Assembly (NCBI GenBank): GCA_947631295.1
Contig: CANRKU010000007.1
Location: 1 to 52,770 of the forward strand
DNA: 52,770 bases
DNA from: an uncultured Bacilli bacterium
GTDB lineage: Bacteria; Bacillota_I; Bacilli_A; RF39; UBA660
Reading direction: 5' to 3'
This document shows, piece after piece, positions 27,070-35,215 of the stretch (its first letter is position 1; every line of letters begins with the position of its first letter). Made by a program: the position numbers and the translations under genes. Below the pieces are notes generated by a model, which did no database searches, was not told the origin of the DNA, and worked only from the letters and a program-made list of their open reading frames with translations.

Positions 27070-27801
27070 ATGAAAAATATTGCGCAAAAAAGCAGTGCTA
27101 CTAATACAGATGATTTTCTTTATAACAGTTACACGAAAGATTATATAGATGCAACTAGTTTTAATATTAGTTATACAGAAGATGGTAGGTTAGTAGCATT
27201 CAATGCTGCCAGTTTAGGTGAAGGAACGATCAATACAATTGAAACAAGTACATTATCGCAATTAAAAGAATATGAAATTATTCCATTAGATAATTTACTA
27301 AATAAAATTAGTCAAGAAAAGGTAAAGAAAGAAATATATATCAACTTATATCCTCTAAAAACTGTTATATTAACAGATGAAAACATTGAAGAAGTTACCA
27401 AGAGAATGAATAACTATGTAGATAGTTTAAAATTAGTCATAGATAAATATTCAAATTTAGATATCTTTCTTCATTGCATTAATCGAAATATTGTAACTAT
27501 GTTAAAACAAAAAATCACAAACCATAAAATAGGATTTGTGATTTATGGTGATGATTTAAATTTTATTGATGTTGATTATTATGTCATTTTAATGAATGCT
27601 TTTAGTGATGGAATTATTGATTTATTAATAAAAAGAAAAAAAGAAGTAATATTATACATATCTTCAGATTATTATATTAATTATGTTTATGAGCACTATT
27701 TAGGAGAGAAATCCACTCCCTACCTACAAGAAATCTTTCAATCATTAGGAATCATTTCAAATTATCCAGAAATTATTCACAAAGTATTCAAAACAAACTA
27801 A
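27070..27801 (+). CDS. GDPD-like pseudoenzyme (catalytic residues lost)
   Basis: The 243-residue protein keeps the outline of a glycerophosphodiester phosphodiesterase TIM barrel: YIDATSFNISYTEDGRLVAFNAASL matches the E-x-D-V-x-x-T-x-D-G-x-x-V-x-x-H-D region and EIIPLDNLLNKI matches the P-x-L-x-E-x-L segment. The HRG head is absent, the ExD is TSF-like and the HD pair is FNA, so the metal-binding and acid-base residues are gone. It lacks a signal peptide. A normal GDPD is encoded at 36508. It lies 26 bp after cysE, probably co-transcribed. A binding role is possible but unknown. Confidence 0.55.
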   Translation: MKNIAQKSSATNTDDFLYNSYTKDYIDATSFNISYTEDGRLVAFNAASLGEGTINTIETSTLSQLKEYEIIPLDNLLNKISQEKVKKEIYINLYPLKTVILTDENIEEVTKRMNNYVDSLKLVIDKYSNLDIFLHCINRNIVTMLKQKITNHKIGFVIYGDDLNFIDVDYYVILMNAFSDGIIDLLIKRKKEVILYISSDYYINYVYEHYLGEKSTPYLQEIFQSLGIISNYPEIIHKVFKTN

Positions 27802-27805
27802 TTCT

Positions 27806-28240
27806 TTAAATATCTACTAAAAGTCCATGATTCAAAATCTCATCAACTTTTTTCCCATAAATTACATTCCCATACTCAAAAAAATGATAATCATCTATCA
27901 TATTTTCTACTTCAACATAAAATTTACCTTGGTAATAAATTTTTTCTCCTATTAAAAGATCTGAATCATCAAATTCGTATAAAAGTACTGAATTTAATAA
28001 CATCGTTATATTAAAATCACTACTCCCAAAATCATCAAAATTTTCAAATTCTAACACATATAACCCTCTTGTACAAAAAATTGTAACGTCATAAAATCCA
28101 CAGAATTCATAACCACATTGATGTTTTAAATCATGATTTATTAATTTAAAAAAACTTTTAATCTCTTCTTCTGTCTTAAAGGAAACATCAGTTACATAAT
28201 AAATAATAAAATGTTTCTCATCTATAAAATCTACTTTCAA
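27806..28240 (-). CDS. Hypothetical cytoplasmic protein, 144 aa
   Basis: I do not recognise a family. The protein is acidic and rich in aromatic residues (YEFCGFYDVTIF, YYQGKFYVEVENM), with alternating strand-like segments and one helix (EEEIKSFFKLINHDLKH). There is no signal peptide or transmembrane helix. GGTGATAT precedes the ATG. It converges with the GDPD-like gene with only four bases between the stops and stands alone on its strand. Confidence 0.55.
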   Translation of the reverse strand: MKVDFIDEKHFIIYYVTDVSFKTEEEIKSFFKLINHDLKHQCGYEFCGFYDVTIFCTRGLYVLEFENFDDFGSSDFNITMLLNSVLLYEFDDSDLLIGEKIYYQGKFYVEVENMIDDYHFFEYGNVIYGKKVDEILNHGLLVDI

Positions 28241-28286
28241 GATATCACCCTATAATAAATTATGTAATTAAAAAAAATAGGAAACA

Positions 28287-28320
28287 AAAGGATGAATTTA
28301 ATAGTTTAAACTCATCCTTT
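28287..28320 (-). terminator. Terminator of the Gly-rich surface gene
   Basis: AAAGGATGA (28287-28295) pairs with TCATCCTTT (28312-28320); the minus strand then runs into T-rich sequence. Confidence 0.7.
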
Positions 28321-28373
28321 ATAAATTTATTTAAGTTAGTAATTTATTTCGACAAAGAAATACTTTTTACTAT

Positions 28374-30140
28374 TTATGAAATTTTGGTATAAGTAATAGA
28401 ACCATTACCACCATTTCCACCAGTCCCATCAGCACGAGGAGAAATACCACCATTCGCATTAACTACTCCACTAGTTAAAGAAGTATGATAAAAAATATTA
28501 ATAGAACCTCCTCCAGATGATCCACCAGAAGTTCCCCATCCTTTAGTATTTTCAAAACTAGAACGTCCAGCACCCCCATTTGCACCATTTGCAGAAATAG
28601 TTCCATTATTTTCAAGTGTATTAGTAAAAATAATTAATAACCCACCTGTACCATTTTTGCCTTTTTCAGCATAACCGCTACACCAAATAGCACCATTCCC
28701 TCCTGGATTTCCAGCACCACCTCCTGCTGACTTATTATATGTACAAGAATTTTGATATGCTGTACTACTTCCACCTACTCCACCAAAAGTTTGACCACCT
28801 GTTGCATTACCATTTGTATAAATTCTAGAAACAGAACCTCCTCCTGTTCCTCCTGAATAACTAGTCCCAATTGATCCGCTTCCAGAAACACCTGTACAAC
28901 TGTTACAAGAAGCCCCTCCTGAACCTCCACCACCTGTTTGTCTTCCTTCACCATTACTACCTGGATTTCCTTTGACAGTATTTTGATCAGCAGATGAGCC
29001 ACCCGATATCCTAGCAGCAGCAGCACCAGTTGCTCCTTCAGCAGGTACAGTTTCATAGCTTCCATTAGAATTTCTCCATAAATATACATCCTGTCCTTCT
29101 GCTTTTGCTCCATGAGAATTATCTATCGTTCCATTATTAGTTAAAGTTCCTTCTACATATAATAAGAATCCTTTTGGTCCTCCATATTCTGTATAATATG
29201 GTTTTACTGTTACTTCTTCATCTATAGTTAGATTCCCATTTACTTTTACAATGACCATATTCTTGGCATTTTCTGTTGCTGTTGCTACATCTTGTGCATC
29301 TCCAAATATAGTTTCATCTTCACTTGTCCAATGTTGATCTCCATTATAAACATACATATGCACTGGATATGTTTCTTTTCTAACCTCAAATTGATAATTT
29401 CCTTCTTCAAATTCATTATCACTTAAAATAGATAAAATACTATCTCCTTCCACTACTCCTTCTTTATTCGTTACTACTTTACCATTTGAATATACATTTA
29501 CTGTTAAAGTAAATGTCTTCCCATTATATGGATAAGTTACATTTCCTGTTTCCTCTTCTTTTCCACTAAAATCTGTTTTTTCATCTATCCACATTCTTAG
29601 TCTAAAATTCTTTTCATAATTACTTTGATTTGCTGGTACTTTTCCTGTATAAATTATCTTCTCTGTATATCCTTTAGCTGTTTCTTGACTGGTATCTTCT
29701 AACTTACTATAGTTTTCTAATAAAACTAATTTTTCCTCTTCTCCTGCTTTTTCTGTCAAATAGACTTTTATGGCATCGTTTTCTAAAGTAGAATCATTAC
29801 TCTTTCTAGCTGTTACCTCATAAGGAATAGAAATAGTACTTGTTGTTTGACTAGTGATCTTAAAATCAAAATAGCTTCCTTGACCTGTTTGTTCTTTTCC
29901 TTGTTCATCTGTCATAGGATAGGCATCACTAATTTGAATTCCTTTTCCGATTCCTGATACTTCTGTATATAAAAAAGTAATAGTTCCACTTGTTACTGTA
30001 TTTTCAGTTGTTCCTTCTTTTGTATAATTAAAAAATGCTACACTTACTCCTAAAGTAATTACTGCTAAACTAACTAAAGCTACTAACATCCATAGAATTT
30101 CTTTCTTTTCATTTTTCTTTTTCTTTATATTCTTTCTCAT
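28374..30140 (-). CDS. TasA-like anchored surface protein with a Gly-rich C-module
   Basis: A 588-residue protein whose first 225 residues match those of the LamG protein almost exactly (anchor helix plus TasA-like domain). A linker segment (EGDSILSILSDNEFEEGNYQFEV ... YVYNGDQHWTSEDETIF) comes next, then a Gly-rich beta region with NNGTIDNSHGAKAEGQ, GGGGSGGAS and SGGGSINIFYHTSLTSGVV. Two cysteine-containing stretches (CNSCTG, NSCTYNK) are special to this copy. It is expected outside the cell. The start at 30140 is chosen over an upstream TTG because GGGAG precedes it and it matches the paralogue. A structured leader lies upstream. Confidence 0.8.
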   Translation of the reverse strand: MRKNIKKKKNEKKEILWMLVALVSLAVITLGVSVAFFNYTKEGTTENTVTSGTITFLYTEVSGIGKGIQISDAYPMTDEQGKEQTGQGSYFDFKITSQTTSTISIPYEVTARKSNDSTLENDAIKVYLTEKAGEEEKLVLLENYSKLEDTSQETAKGYTEKIIYTGKVPANQSNYEKNFRLRMWIDEKTDFSGKEEETGNVTYPYNGKTFTLTVNVYSNGKVVTNKEGVVEGDSILSILSDNEFEEGNYQFEVRKETYPVHMYVYNGDQHWTSEDETIFGDAQDVATATENAKNMVIVKVNGNLTIDEEVTVKPYYTEYGGPKGFLLYVEGTLTNNGTIDNSHGAKAEGQDVYLWRNSNGSYETVPAEGATGAAAARISGGSSADQNTVKGNPGSNGEGRQTGGGGSGGASCNSCTGVSGSGSIGTSYSGGTGGGSVSRIYTNGNATGGQTFGGVGGSSTAYQNSCTYNKSAGGGAGNPGGNGAIWCSGYAEKGKNGTGGLLIIFTNTLENNGTISANGANGGAGRSSFENTKGWGTSGGSSGGGSINIFYHTSLTSGVVNANGGISPRADGTGGNGGNGSITYTKIS

Positions 30141-30158
30141 AATAACTCCCTTAGTTTT

Positions 30159-30316
30159 TAAGTACAATAATTAAAAACTAAAAAATCACAAGATAAACAT
30201 ATATACACAGGATTTTGATAAAATGAAAGTTTCAAAAATAAAAAAATACTGTTTATAAATTTCCTTATAAAATAAGGTTATAAACAATATTTTTGTCATT
30301 CTAATTATTGTACTTA
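30159..30316 (-). promoter_or_regulatory. Structured leader: 15-bp inverted repeat enclosing an intrinsic terminator
   Basis: TAAGTACAATAATTA (30159-30173) and its perfect inverse (30302-30316) flank 128 bp. Within it, the hairpin 30244-30295 (TTATAAACAATATTT with AAATACTGTTTATAA, inner CCTTAT/ATAAGG) is followed on the minus strand by seven T. The layout matches the leader at 26216-26372. The arms differ in sequence from that locus yet are again perfectly complementary to each other. Confidence 0.75.
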
Positions 30317-30339
30317 GACTCTATCTTTATTTCATTTTC

Positions 30340-30368
30340 ATTATAAAACTTTAGAAATATCTAGTCAA
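30340..30368 (-). promoter_or_regulatory. Strong sigma-A promoter of the Gly-rich surface gene
   Basis: TTGACT (30363-30368 on the minus strand), exactly 17 bp, TATAAT (30340-30345). It lies outside the inverted repeat. Confidence 0.75.
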
Positions 30369-30403
30369 GCAATTTGGCTTACAACATTAACTAATTTTAA
30401 AAT

Positions 30404-30435
30404 ACAAGAAGAAGCATTATTTTGCTTCTTCTTGT
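30404..30435 (-). terminator. Hairpin overlapping the rny stop
   Basis: ACAAGAAGAAGCA pairs with TGCTTCTTCTTGT over 13 bp, containing the rny stop. The tail ATTTTAAAA is only moderately U-rich. Confidence 0.55.
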
Positions 30436-31967
30436 GCTCTTGTTTCTCGAATAACTGTAATTTTAATAGTACCAGGATATTGCATAGTACTTTCTATTTT
30501 TTCTTTAATATCACGAGCAACCTTGTGAGCGGTTAAATCATCAACATCTTCAGGTTTTACAATAACTCTTAATTCCCTACCAGCTTGCACTGCAAACGTT
30601 TTTTCTACTCCTTCAATATCATTGCCAATTGCTTCCAATTGTTCTAATCTCTTAATATAATTTTCTAAAGAGTCATTTCTAGCACCAGGACGTGATGCAG
30701 ATAAACTATCAGCAATAGCCACAATAACAGAGATAATATTCGTTGCATCTACATCTCCATGATGAGAAGCAATAGCATTAATAACTATTTCAGGTTCTTT
30801 ATATTTTTTAGCAATATCAACACCAATTTCCACATGACTTCCTTCAATTTCATGATCAATTGCTTTTCCAATATCATGTAACAAACCAGCACGTCTAGCC
30901 AAAGTTACATTTTCACCAAGTTCTCCAGCAAGAATTCCAGATAACTGAGCAACCTCTATAGAATGTTGCAATGCATTTTGACCATAACTTGTTCTAAAAT
31001 GCAATTTACCAATAATTTCAATAAGTTCTGGATCTACCTTTGTTAATCCCAACTCAAATAATGCATTGTTTCCATACTCTATAATTTTTGATTTCATATC
31101 TCTACTAATCTTATCATATAATTCTTCAATTCTAGTAGGATGAATTCTGCCATCTTTTAATAATGCCTCTAAAGTTTCTCTAGCAATTTCTCTACGTAAT
31201 GGATCAAAACTAGATAAGACAACAGCTTCAGGGGTATCATCAATAATTAAATCAACACCTGTAATAGCTTCTAAAGTACGAATATTTCTACCTTCTCTAC
31301 CAATAATTCTTCCTTTTAAATCATCATTAGGTAAACTAACAACTGTTACAGTTTGCTCATTAGCAACATCAGATGCAAATTTTTGCATTGAGGATACCAA
31401 TAAATCTTTAGCTTTTTTATTTACTTCAATTTTTGCCTCATTTTCTTTTTCTTTAATATAGGAAGCAATTTCCATAGACATTGCTTCTTTCACTTTAGCC
31501 ATAACCATTTCTTTTGCTTTATCACGGCTAATTCCAGAAATCTCCTGTAATAAATCTAATTGTTGTTGTTTTATTTCTTCCACTTTAACCTGTTCATCTT
31601 GGATTTCTTTTTGCTTTTCAAATAATTTATTTTCTCTTTCATCTAAGTTAGCTTCTCTTTTTTGATATAATTCATCACGTTTATCTATATTTTGCTCACG
31701 TTGAATCAAACGCTCCTCAGAATCTTTTAATTCTAACTTTCTTTCTTTTACTTCTTTATCATAATCAAGTTTTAATTTATGAATTTCTTCTTTTGTTTCT
31801 AAAATAGAATTTCTTTTTAACTTATCTGCTTCTTTCTTTGCATTCTCTATAATATTTTCTACTTTCTTTGTTGCATTATTTTCACGAAAAGAATTAAAAA
31901 TAACATTAAGTACAAAACCAACAATTAATCCAATAATGACTAGTAAAATGGAGATTAATATATCCAT
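30417..31967 (-). CDS. rny: Ribonuclease Y
   Basis: A 516-residue protein with an N-terminal membrane helix ([20 protein letters not shown]), a long charged coiled coil (about 30-195), a KH domain ([21 protein letters not shown]) and an HD domain ([21 protein letters not shown]). It is the main membrane-bound endonuclease starting mRNA decay in many Firmicutes. Length and domain order are typical. GGAGG precedes the ATG. recA lies upstream on the same strand, as in Bacillus, but a terminator separates them. Confidence 0.96.
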   Translation of the reverse strand: MDILISILLVIIGLIVGFVLNVIFNSFRENNATKKVENIIENAKKEADKLKRNSILETKEEIHKLKLDYDKEVKERKLELKDSEERLIQREQNIDKRDELYQKREANLDERENKLFEKQKEIQDEQVKVEEIKQQQLDLLQEISGISRDKAKEMVMAKVKEAMSMEIASYIKEKENEAKIEVNKKAKDLLVSSMQKFASDVANEQTVTVVSLPNDDLKGRIIGREGRNIRTLEAITGVDLIIDDTPEAVVLSSFDPLRREIARETLEALLKDGRIHPTRIEELYDKISRDMKSKIIEYGNNALFELGLTKVDPELIEIIGKLHFRTSYGQNALQHSIEVAQLSGILAGELGENVTLARRAGLLHDIGKAIDHEIEGSHVEIGVDIAKKYKEPEIVINAIASHHGDVDATNIISVIVAIADSLSASRPGARNDSLENYIKRLEQLEAIGNDIEGVEKTFAVQAGRELRVIVKPEDVDDLTAHKVARDIKEKIESTMQYPGTIKITVIRETRAQEEAK

Positions 31968-32080
31968 CTGAATACCTCCATTTCTATATGTTAAATTAAA
32001 TGATAAATCTTAACATCTACTTATATTGTAATTTCAATTGAAAAATAAGTCAAGGGAAAGTCTATTGACTAAAAATAAAA

Positions 32081-32112
32081 AACTTAGCTAAGTTTATCAA
32101 ACTTAACTAAGT
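32081..32112 (-). terminator. Terminator of recA
   Basis: AACTTAGCTAAGTTT and AAACTTAACTAAGT form a near-perfect stem around ATC, followed on the minus strand by six T. Confidence 0.75.
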
Positions 32113-32116
32113 AAAT

Positions 32117-33133
32117 TTAACTTTCTTTCTTTGGATGATTAACGATGCCATAATACTCACGAATCTGATTTTCTAATTCATCACGAAGTTCTACATGGTC
32201 TTTTAAAAACAATTTAACATTTTCTTTTCCTTGACCAATTTTTTCTCCCTTATAGGCATACCAAGCTCCTGATTTTTCTAATACTCCACATTCACTACCT
32301 AAATCGATAATTTCTCCTTCACGACTTACACCTTCTCCATACATAATATCTACAACTGCTGTTTTAAATGGAGGAGCTACTTTATTCTTCACTACTTTAA
32401 CTGTAGTTTTATTACCAATAATAGAATCGCCCATTTTCAAAGATTCGCTACGTCTTACATCTAAACGAATAGTAGAATAGAATTTTAAAGCTCTTCCACC
32501 CGGTGTAGTTTCTGGATTACCAAACATAATTCCAACTTTTTCTCTTAATTGGTTAATAAAAATAGCTGTTGTTTTAGTTTTGCTAATTGTACCAGAAAGT
32601 TTACGAAGTGCTTGACTCATTAATCTTGCTTGAAGACCAACATGACTATCTCCCATTTCTCCATCAATTTCTGCTTGTGGTACAAGTGCTGCTACGGAAT
32701 CTATAACTACTATATTAACCGCTTCACTACGAACCAAAGCTTCACAAATTTCTAATGCTTGCTCCCCTGTATCAGGTTGTGCAAGTAATAATTCATTAAT
32801 GTCTACCCCTAAATTTTTAGCATAAACTGGATCCAAAGCATGTTCTGCATCAATAAAAGCAGCTCTCCCACCTTTTTTTTGAACCTCTGCAATTGCATGT
32901 AGAGCAAATGTTGTTTTACCACTAGATTCTGGCCCATAAATCTCTATAATTCTTCCTTTAGGATATCCTCCAACACCCATAGCAATATCCAGACTTAAAC
33001 TACCACTAGAAGTAACATCTAATTCCATATGTTTATTATCTCCTAGTCTCATAATAGAACCTTTTCCGAATTGTTTTTCAATATCATTTAGGACTTTTTC
33101 TAAAGCATCATTTTTTTCTATATTTTTTGTCAT
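32117..33133 (-). CDS. recA: Recombinase RecA
   Basis: A 338-residue RecA with the P-loop GPESSGKT (67-74), IDAEHALDP and the L2-region segment [28 protein letters not shown] (given for position). It forms filaments on single-stranded DNA for strand exchange and SOS induction. AGGAGG precedes the ATG, and a promoter and a likely LexA site lie upstream. The gene cinA, often between pgsA and recA, is absent here. Confidence 0.98.
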   Translation of the reverse strand: MTKNIEKNDALEKVLNDIEKQFGKGSIMRLGDNKHMELDVTSSGSLSLDIAMGVGGYPKGRIIEIYGPESSGKTTFALHAIAEVQKKGGRAAFIDAEHALDPVYAKNLGVDINELLLAQPDTGEQALEICEALVRSEAVNIVVIDSVAALVPQAEIDGEMGDSHVGLQARLMSQALRKLSGTISKTKTTAIFINQLREKVGIMFGNPETTPGGRALKFYSTIRLDVRRSESLKMGDSIIGNKTTVKVVKNKVAPPFKTAVVDIMYGEGVSREGEIIDLGSECGVLEKSGAWYAYKGEKIGQGKENVKLFLKDHVELRDELENQIREYYGIVNHPKKES

Positions 33134-33162
33134 AAAAACCTCCTCTTTTGCTTTACAAATCC

Positions 33163-33191
33163 ATCATAACCTATTTTGAAAAAAAAATCAA
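33163..33191 (-). promoter_or_regulatory. Sigma-A promoter of recA
   Basis: Minus-strand TTGATT (33186-33191), 17 bp, TATGAT (33163-33168), about 30 bp before the start codon. Confidence 0.6.
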
Positions 33192-33200
33192 GATATTTTT

Positions 33201-33214
33201 CGAACAAATGTTTT
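33201..33214. promoter_or_regulatory. Probable LexA (SOS) operator
   Basis: CGAACAAATGTTTT fits 13 of 14 positions of the Bacillus LexA consensus CGAACRNRYGTTYC. It lies 9 bp upstream of the recA -35 element. Confidence 0.55.
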
Positions 33215-33247
33215 ATGAAATTGAACCAGTATTTTGAATAAAAAAAG

Positions 33248-33268
33248 AAAATTCCCTTAAGGAATTTT
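33248..33268 (-). terminator. Terminator of pgsA
   Basis: AAAATTCC pairs with GGAATTTT around CTTAA, with a T-rich minus-strand tail. It shields recA from upstream transcripts. Confidence 0.65.
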
Positions 33269-33299
33269 TAAAATGTTGAATCAAAAAATAATTAATTTT

Positions 33300-33896
33300 T
33301 TAATTTTCTGGTTTTGAAAAAATTATTTTTTTATTTAATTGATAGTATTGAATCATGGAGACTAAAGACATAATAGTAGCAAAATAAATAAATAATAAAT
33401 CAACATGAACATTCATATATACAAATGGTACATTACCAAAAAACAATAATGTCATACCAATCATTAAAGTAGCCGTTTTAATTTTTCCAGATGAAATAGC
33501 AGCTACTACTGTACCACAAGATGCTGCTTGCATTTTAATAGCATTTACTACAATATCGCGACCTACAATAACAACAGGTACAATAGGACTAATAAGTCCT
33601 TCAGCAGCAAAAATAATCAAAATTGGATTAACTAATATCTTATCAGCAATAGCATCTAACATTTTACCGGTATCAGTTACTTGATTATTTTTTCTAGCCA
33701 AATAGCCATCTAAAAAATCAGTAAAGCTAGCAATAATAAAGATAACACCAGAAATCACATATTTAAGATCAATATCAATACCAGCTCTAATAACAGGAAA
33801 ACTAAATCCTATGGTTTCAAAAGGAAACATTAATAATATCATGATGACAACAGCTAATATAATTCTAAAAACTGTTAATTTAGTAGGTAAATTCAT
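33300..33896 (-). CDS. pgsA: CDP-diacylglycerol-glycerol-3-phosphate 3-phosphatidyltransferase
   Basis: A 198-residue membrane enzyme with the CDP-alcohol phosphotransferase motif DGYLARKNNQVTDTGKMLDA, giving the D-G-x2-A-R-x8-G-x3-D pattern, plus several hydrophobic helices. It makes phosphatidylglycerol phosphate, the first committed step to phosphatidylglycerol. Its start overlaps the end of the RodZ-like gene by 17 bp, which indicates coupling. The order RodZ-like-pgsA is the same as ymfM-pgsA in Bacillus. Confidence 0.94.
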   Translation of the reverse strand: MNLPTKLTVFRIILAVVIMILLMFPFETIGFSFPVIRAGIDIDLKYVISGVIFIIASFTDFLDGYLARKNNQVTDTGKMLDAIADKILVNPILIIFAAEGLISPIVPVVIVGRDIVVNAIKMQAASCGTVVAAISSGKIKTATLMIGMTLLFFGNVPFVYMNVHVDLLFIYFATIMSLVSMIQYYQLNKKIIFSKPEN

Positions 33897-34395
33897 ATAC
33901 TTTCACCACTCTTTCCATTAATTCTTTTGAAATAATTTCTTCACTACTTTGTGTTTTATACCAAATAAAAATCGCAATAAAAATGAAAAGGATAATCCCA
34001 ATCAATATTAATAATGGTTTTAATTTTAAACGATCAAGACGTATTTTTGAAGTACGGATATTCGTATAGGGAGAAACAACTTTTGTTTTTTCTTCTTCAT
34101 CTTTTTGATTTGCTAATTTTCTAGCTTCAACAATATCATCCAGTGAAATTTTTGAAGTATGTTCAAACATAAAATCATTAAATTCATCTACAAGGCCATC
34201 TGTTTCAACACCCAAATATTTTCCGTACTCTTTAACTAGATCTCTAAGTTGATACACATCTTTAAAAGCACGAATATTTCCATCTTCTATATTTTCTATT
34301 TGAGTAACAGAAAAATTTAAATCATCTGCTGCTTCTTCTATGCTAACACCATTATTCATACGTGCAGATTTTAAAAACTCTCCAATTTCTTTCAA
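33880..34395 (-). CDS. Short RodZ/YmfM-like helix-turn-helix membrane protein
   Basis: It has an HTH_25-type domain (EIGEFLKSARMNNGVSIEEAADDLNFSVTQIENIEDGN) at 1-75, a charged linker and one transmembrane helix (LKPLLILIGIILFIFIAIFIWY). Only about 20 residues follow, so the extracellular beta domain of full RodZ is missing. RodZ links MreB to the membrane and helps set cell shape. The likely start is TTG at 34395, six bases after GAGGTG; an upstream GTG (34404) lies within that site. Confidence 0.75.
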   Translation of the reverse strand: MKEIGEFLKSARMNNGVSIEEAADDLNFSVTQIENIEDGNIRAFKDVYQLRDLVKEYGKYLGVETDGLVDEFNDFMFEHTSKISLDDIVEARKLANQKDEEEKTKVVSPYTNIRTSKIRLDRLKLKPLLILIGIILFIFIAIFIWYKTQSSEEIISKELMERVVKVYEFTY

Positions 34396-34419
34396 GTTAT
34401 ACACCTCAAATCAATAATA

Positions 34420-34767
34420 AATACTTTATAAGCCATGTTCTGTACCTATTTCTAGGCGACAAACATTTATCTATCGATTACTCAATCCCTGACATCGTTT
34501 TATTCCTAGTCAGAGCTCCCCTACCAAAATTTGGGTTTCTCACTCGCGGGGTTTACCACGTTTCACTTTTTTCTTTCAAAAAAATATCGTCACTGTGGCA
34601 CTTTACAATTACTATTTCCATATCATACGACTTAGGAAACCTCATCGCCGTTAGCTAAGCTACCTAAGGTTATTTTTTCCCTTAGCACGAACACTACAAT
34701 CGTTTCAGATTGTGTGAGCATGGACTTTCCTCTATATTACTTAGAATATAGCGTTTGTCAAAGTATT
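34420..34767 (-). ncRNA. rnpB: RNase P RNA
   Basis: The minus strand shows the conserved core GAGGAAAGTCCATGCTC near its 5' end and ACAGAACATGGCTTATAA near its 3' end. AATACTTT and AAAGTATT at the two ends form helix P1. The length of about 348 nt is typical. It is the catalytic RNA that trims tRNA 5' ends. It follows gpsB as in Bacillus. A spurious plus-strand ORF overlaps it. Confidence 0.93.
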
Positions 34768-34768
34768 A

Positions 34769-35101
34769 TTATTCTTCTACTTTTTCATCTTTTCCATAAA
34801 CAATTTTTTCTAAATTTGAAACTCGACGTAAAATATCCATATTTGTAACTTCTTTATCACTATTTTTAGCAATATCGATGCTCATTTTTACATTTCTAAG
34901 TTCTTGTTTAAGATTCATAATTTCTTTTAAATATTCTTCTTTTTCTTTTTCTAACTGTTTGATAATTTCATAGAAATGTTCATAATCCCCAATAATTTCA
35001 TCTAAGAATTGATCAACTTCTTTTAAACGATATCCTCGGGTATCAATTTTAAATTCTTTTTCTAAAATATCTTGAGGTGTTAAAGAAATCTTACCTTGCA
35101 T
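34769..35101 (-). CDS. gpsB: Cell division protein GpsB (DivIVA family)
   Basis: A 110-residue protein starting with the DivIVA/GpsB membrane-binding domain (LTPQDILEKEFKIDTRGYRLKEVDQFLDEIIGDYE, for position) and a coiled coil (about 45-75). The C-terminal segment MDILRRVSNLEKIVYG matches the GpsB trimer helix. GpsB coordinates penicillin-binding proteins at the septum; its partner-type PBP1A is at 38082. The small size separates it from full DivIVA. Confidence 0.9.
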   Translation of the reverse strand: MQGKISLTPQDILEKEFKIDTRGYRLKEVDQFLDEIIGDYEHFYEIIKQLEKEKEEYLKEIMNLKQELRNVKMSIDIAKNSDKEVTNMDILRRVSNLEKIVYGKDEKVEE

Positions 35102-35180
35102 ATTATTTCCTCACCAATCCCTTACGCTAATATTATCACAAAAATATATAAAAATGTCAATGGGAAGTATAGAATGGAAA

Positions 35181-35203
35181 AAAGAAAAAGAGGAATTTCC
35201 TCT
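35181..35203 (-). terminator. Terminator after the secreted protein gene
   Basis: AGAGGAA pairs with TTCCTCT (35189-35203) and the minus strand runs into TTTTCTTTTTT. Confidence 0.7.
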
Positions 35204-35215
35204 ATTTTAATTTTC

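Noticed and set aside
26216-30316. Leader segments as MITE-like mobile elements
   Set aside because: No target-site duplication is seen, and both copies sit in the same functional position before paralogous genes, which shared ancestry explains better.
34362-34658. Plus-strand ORF of 98 codons
   Set aside because: It overlaps the RNase P RNA and has no ribosome site.
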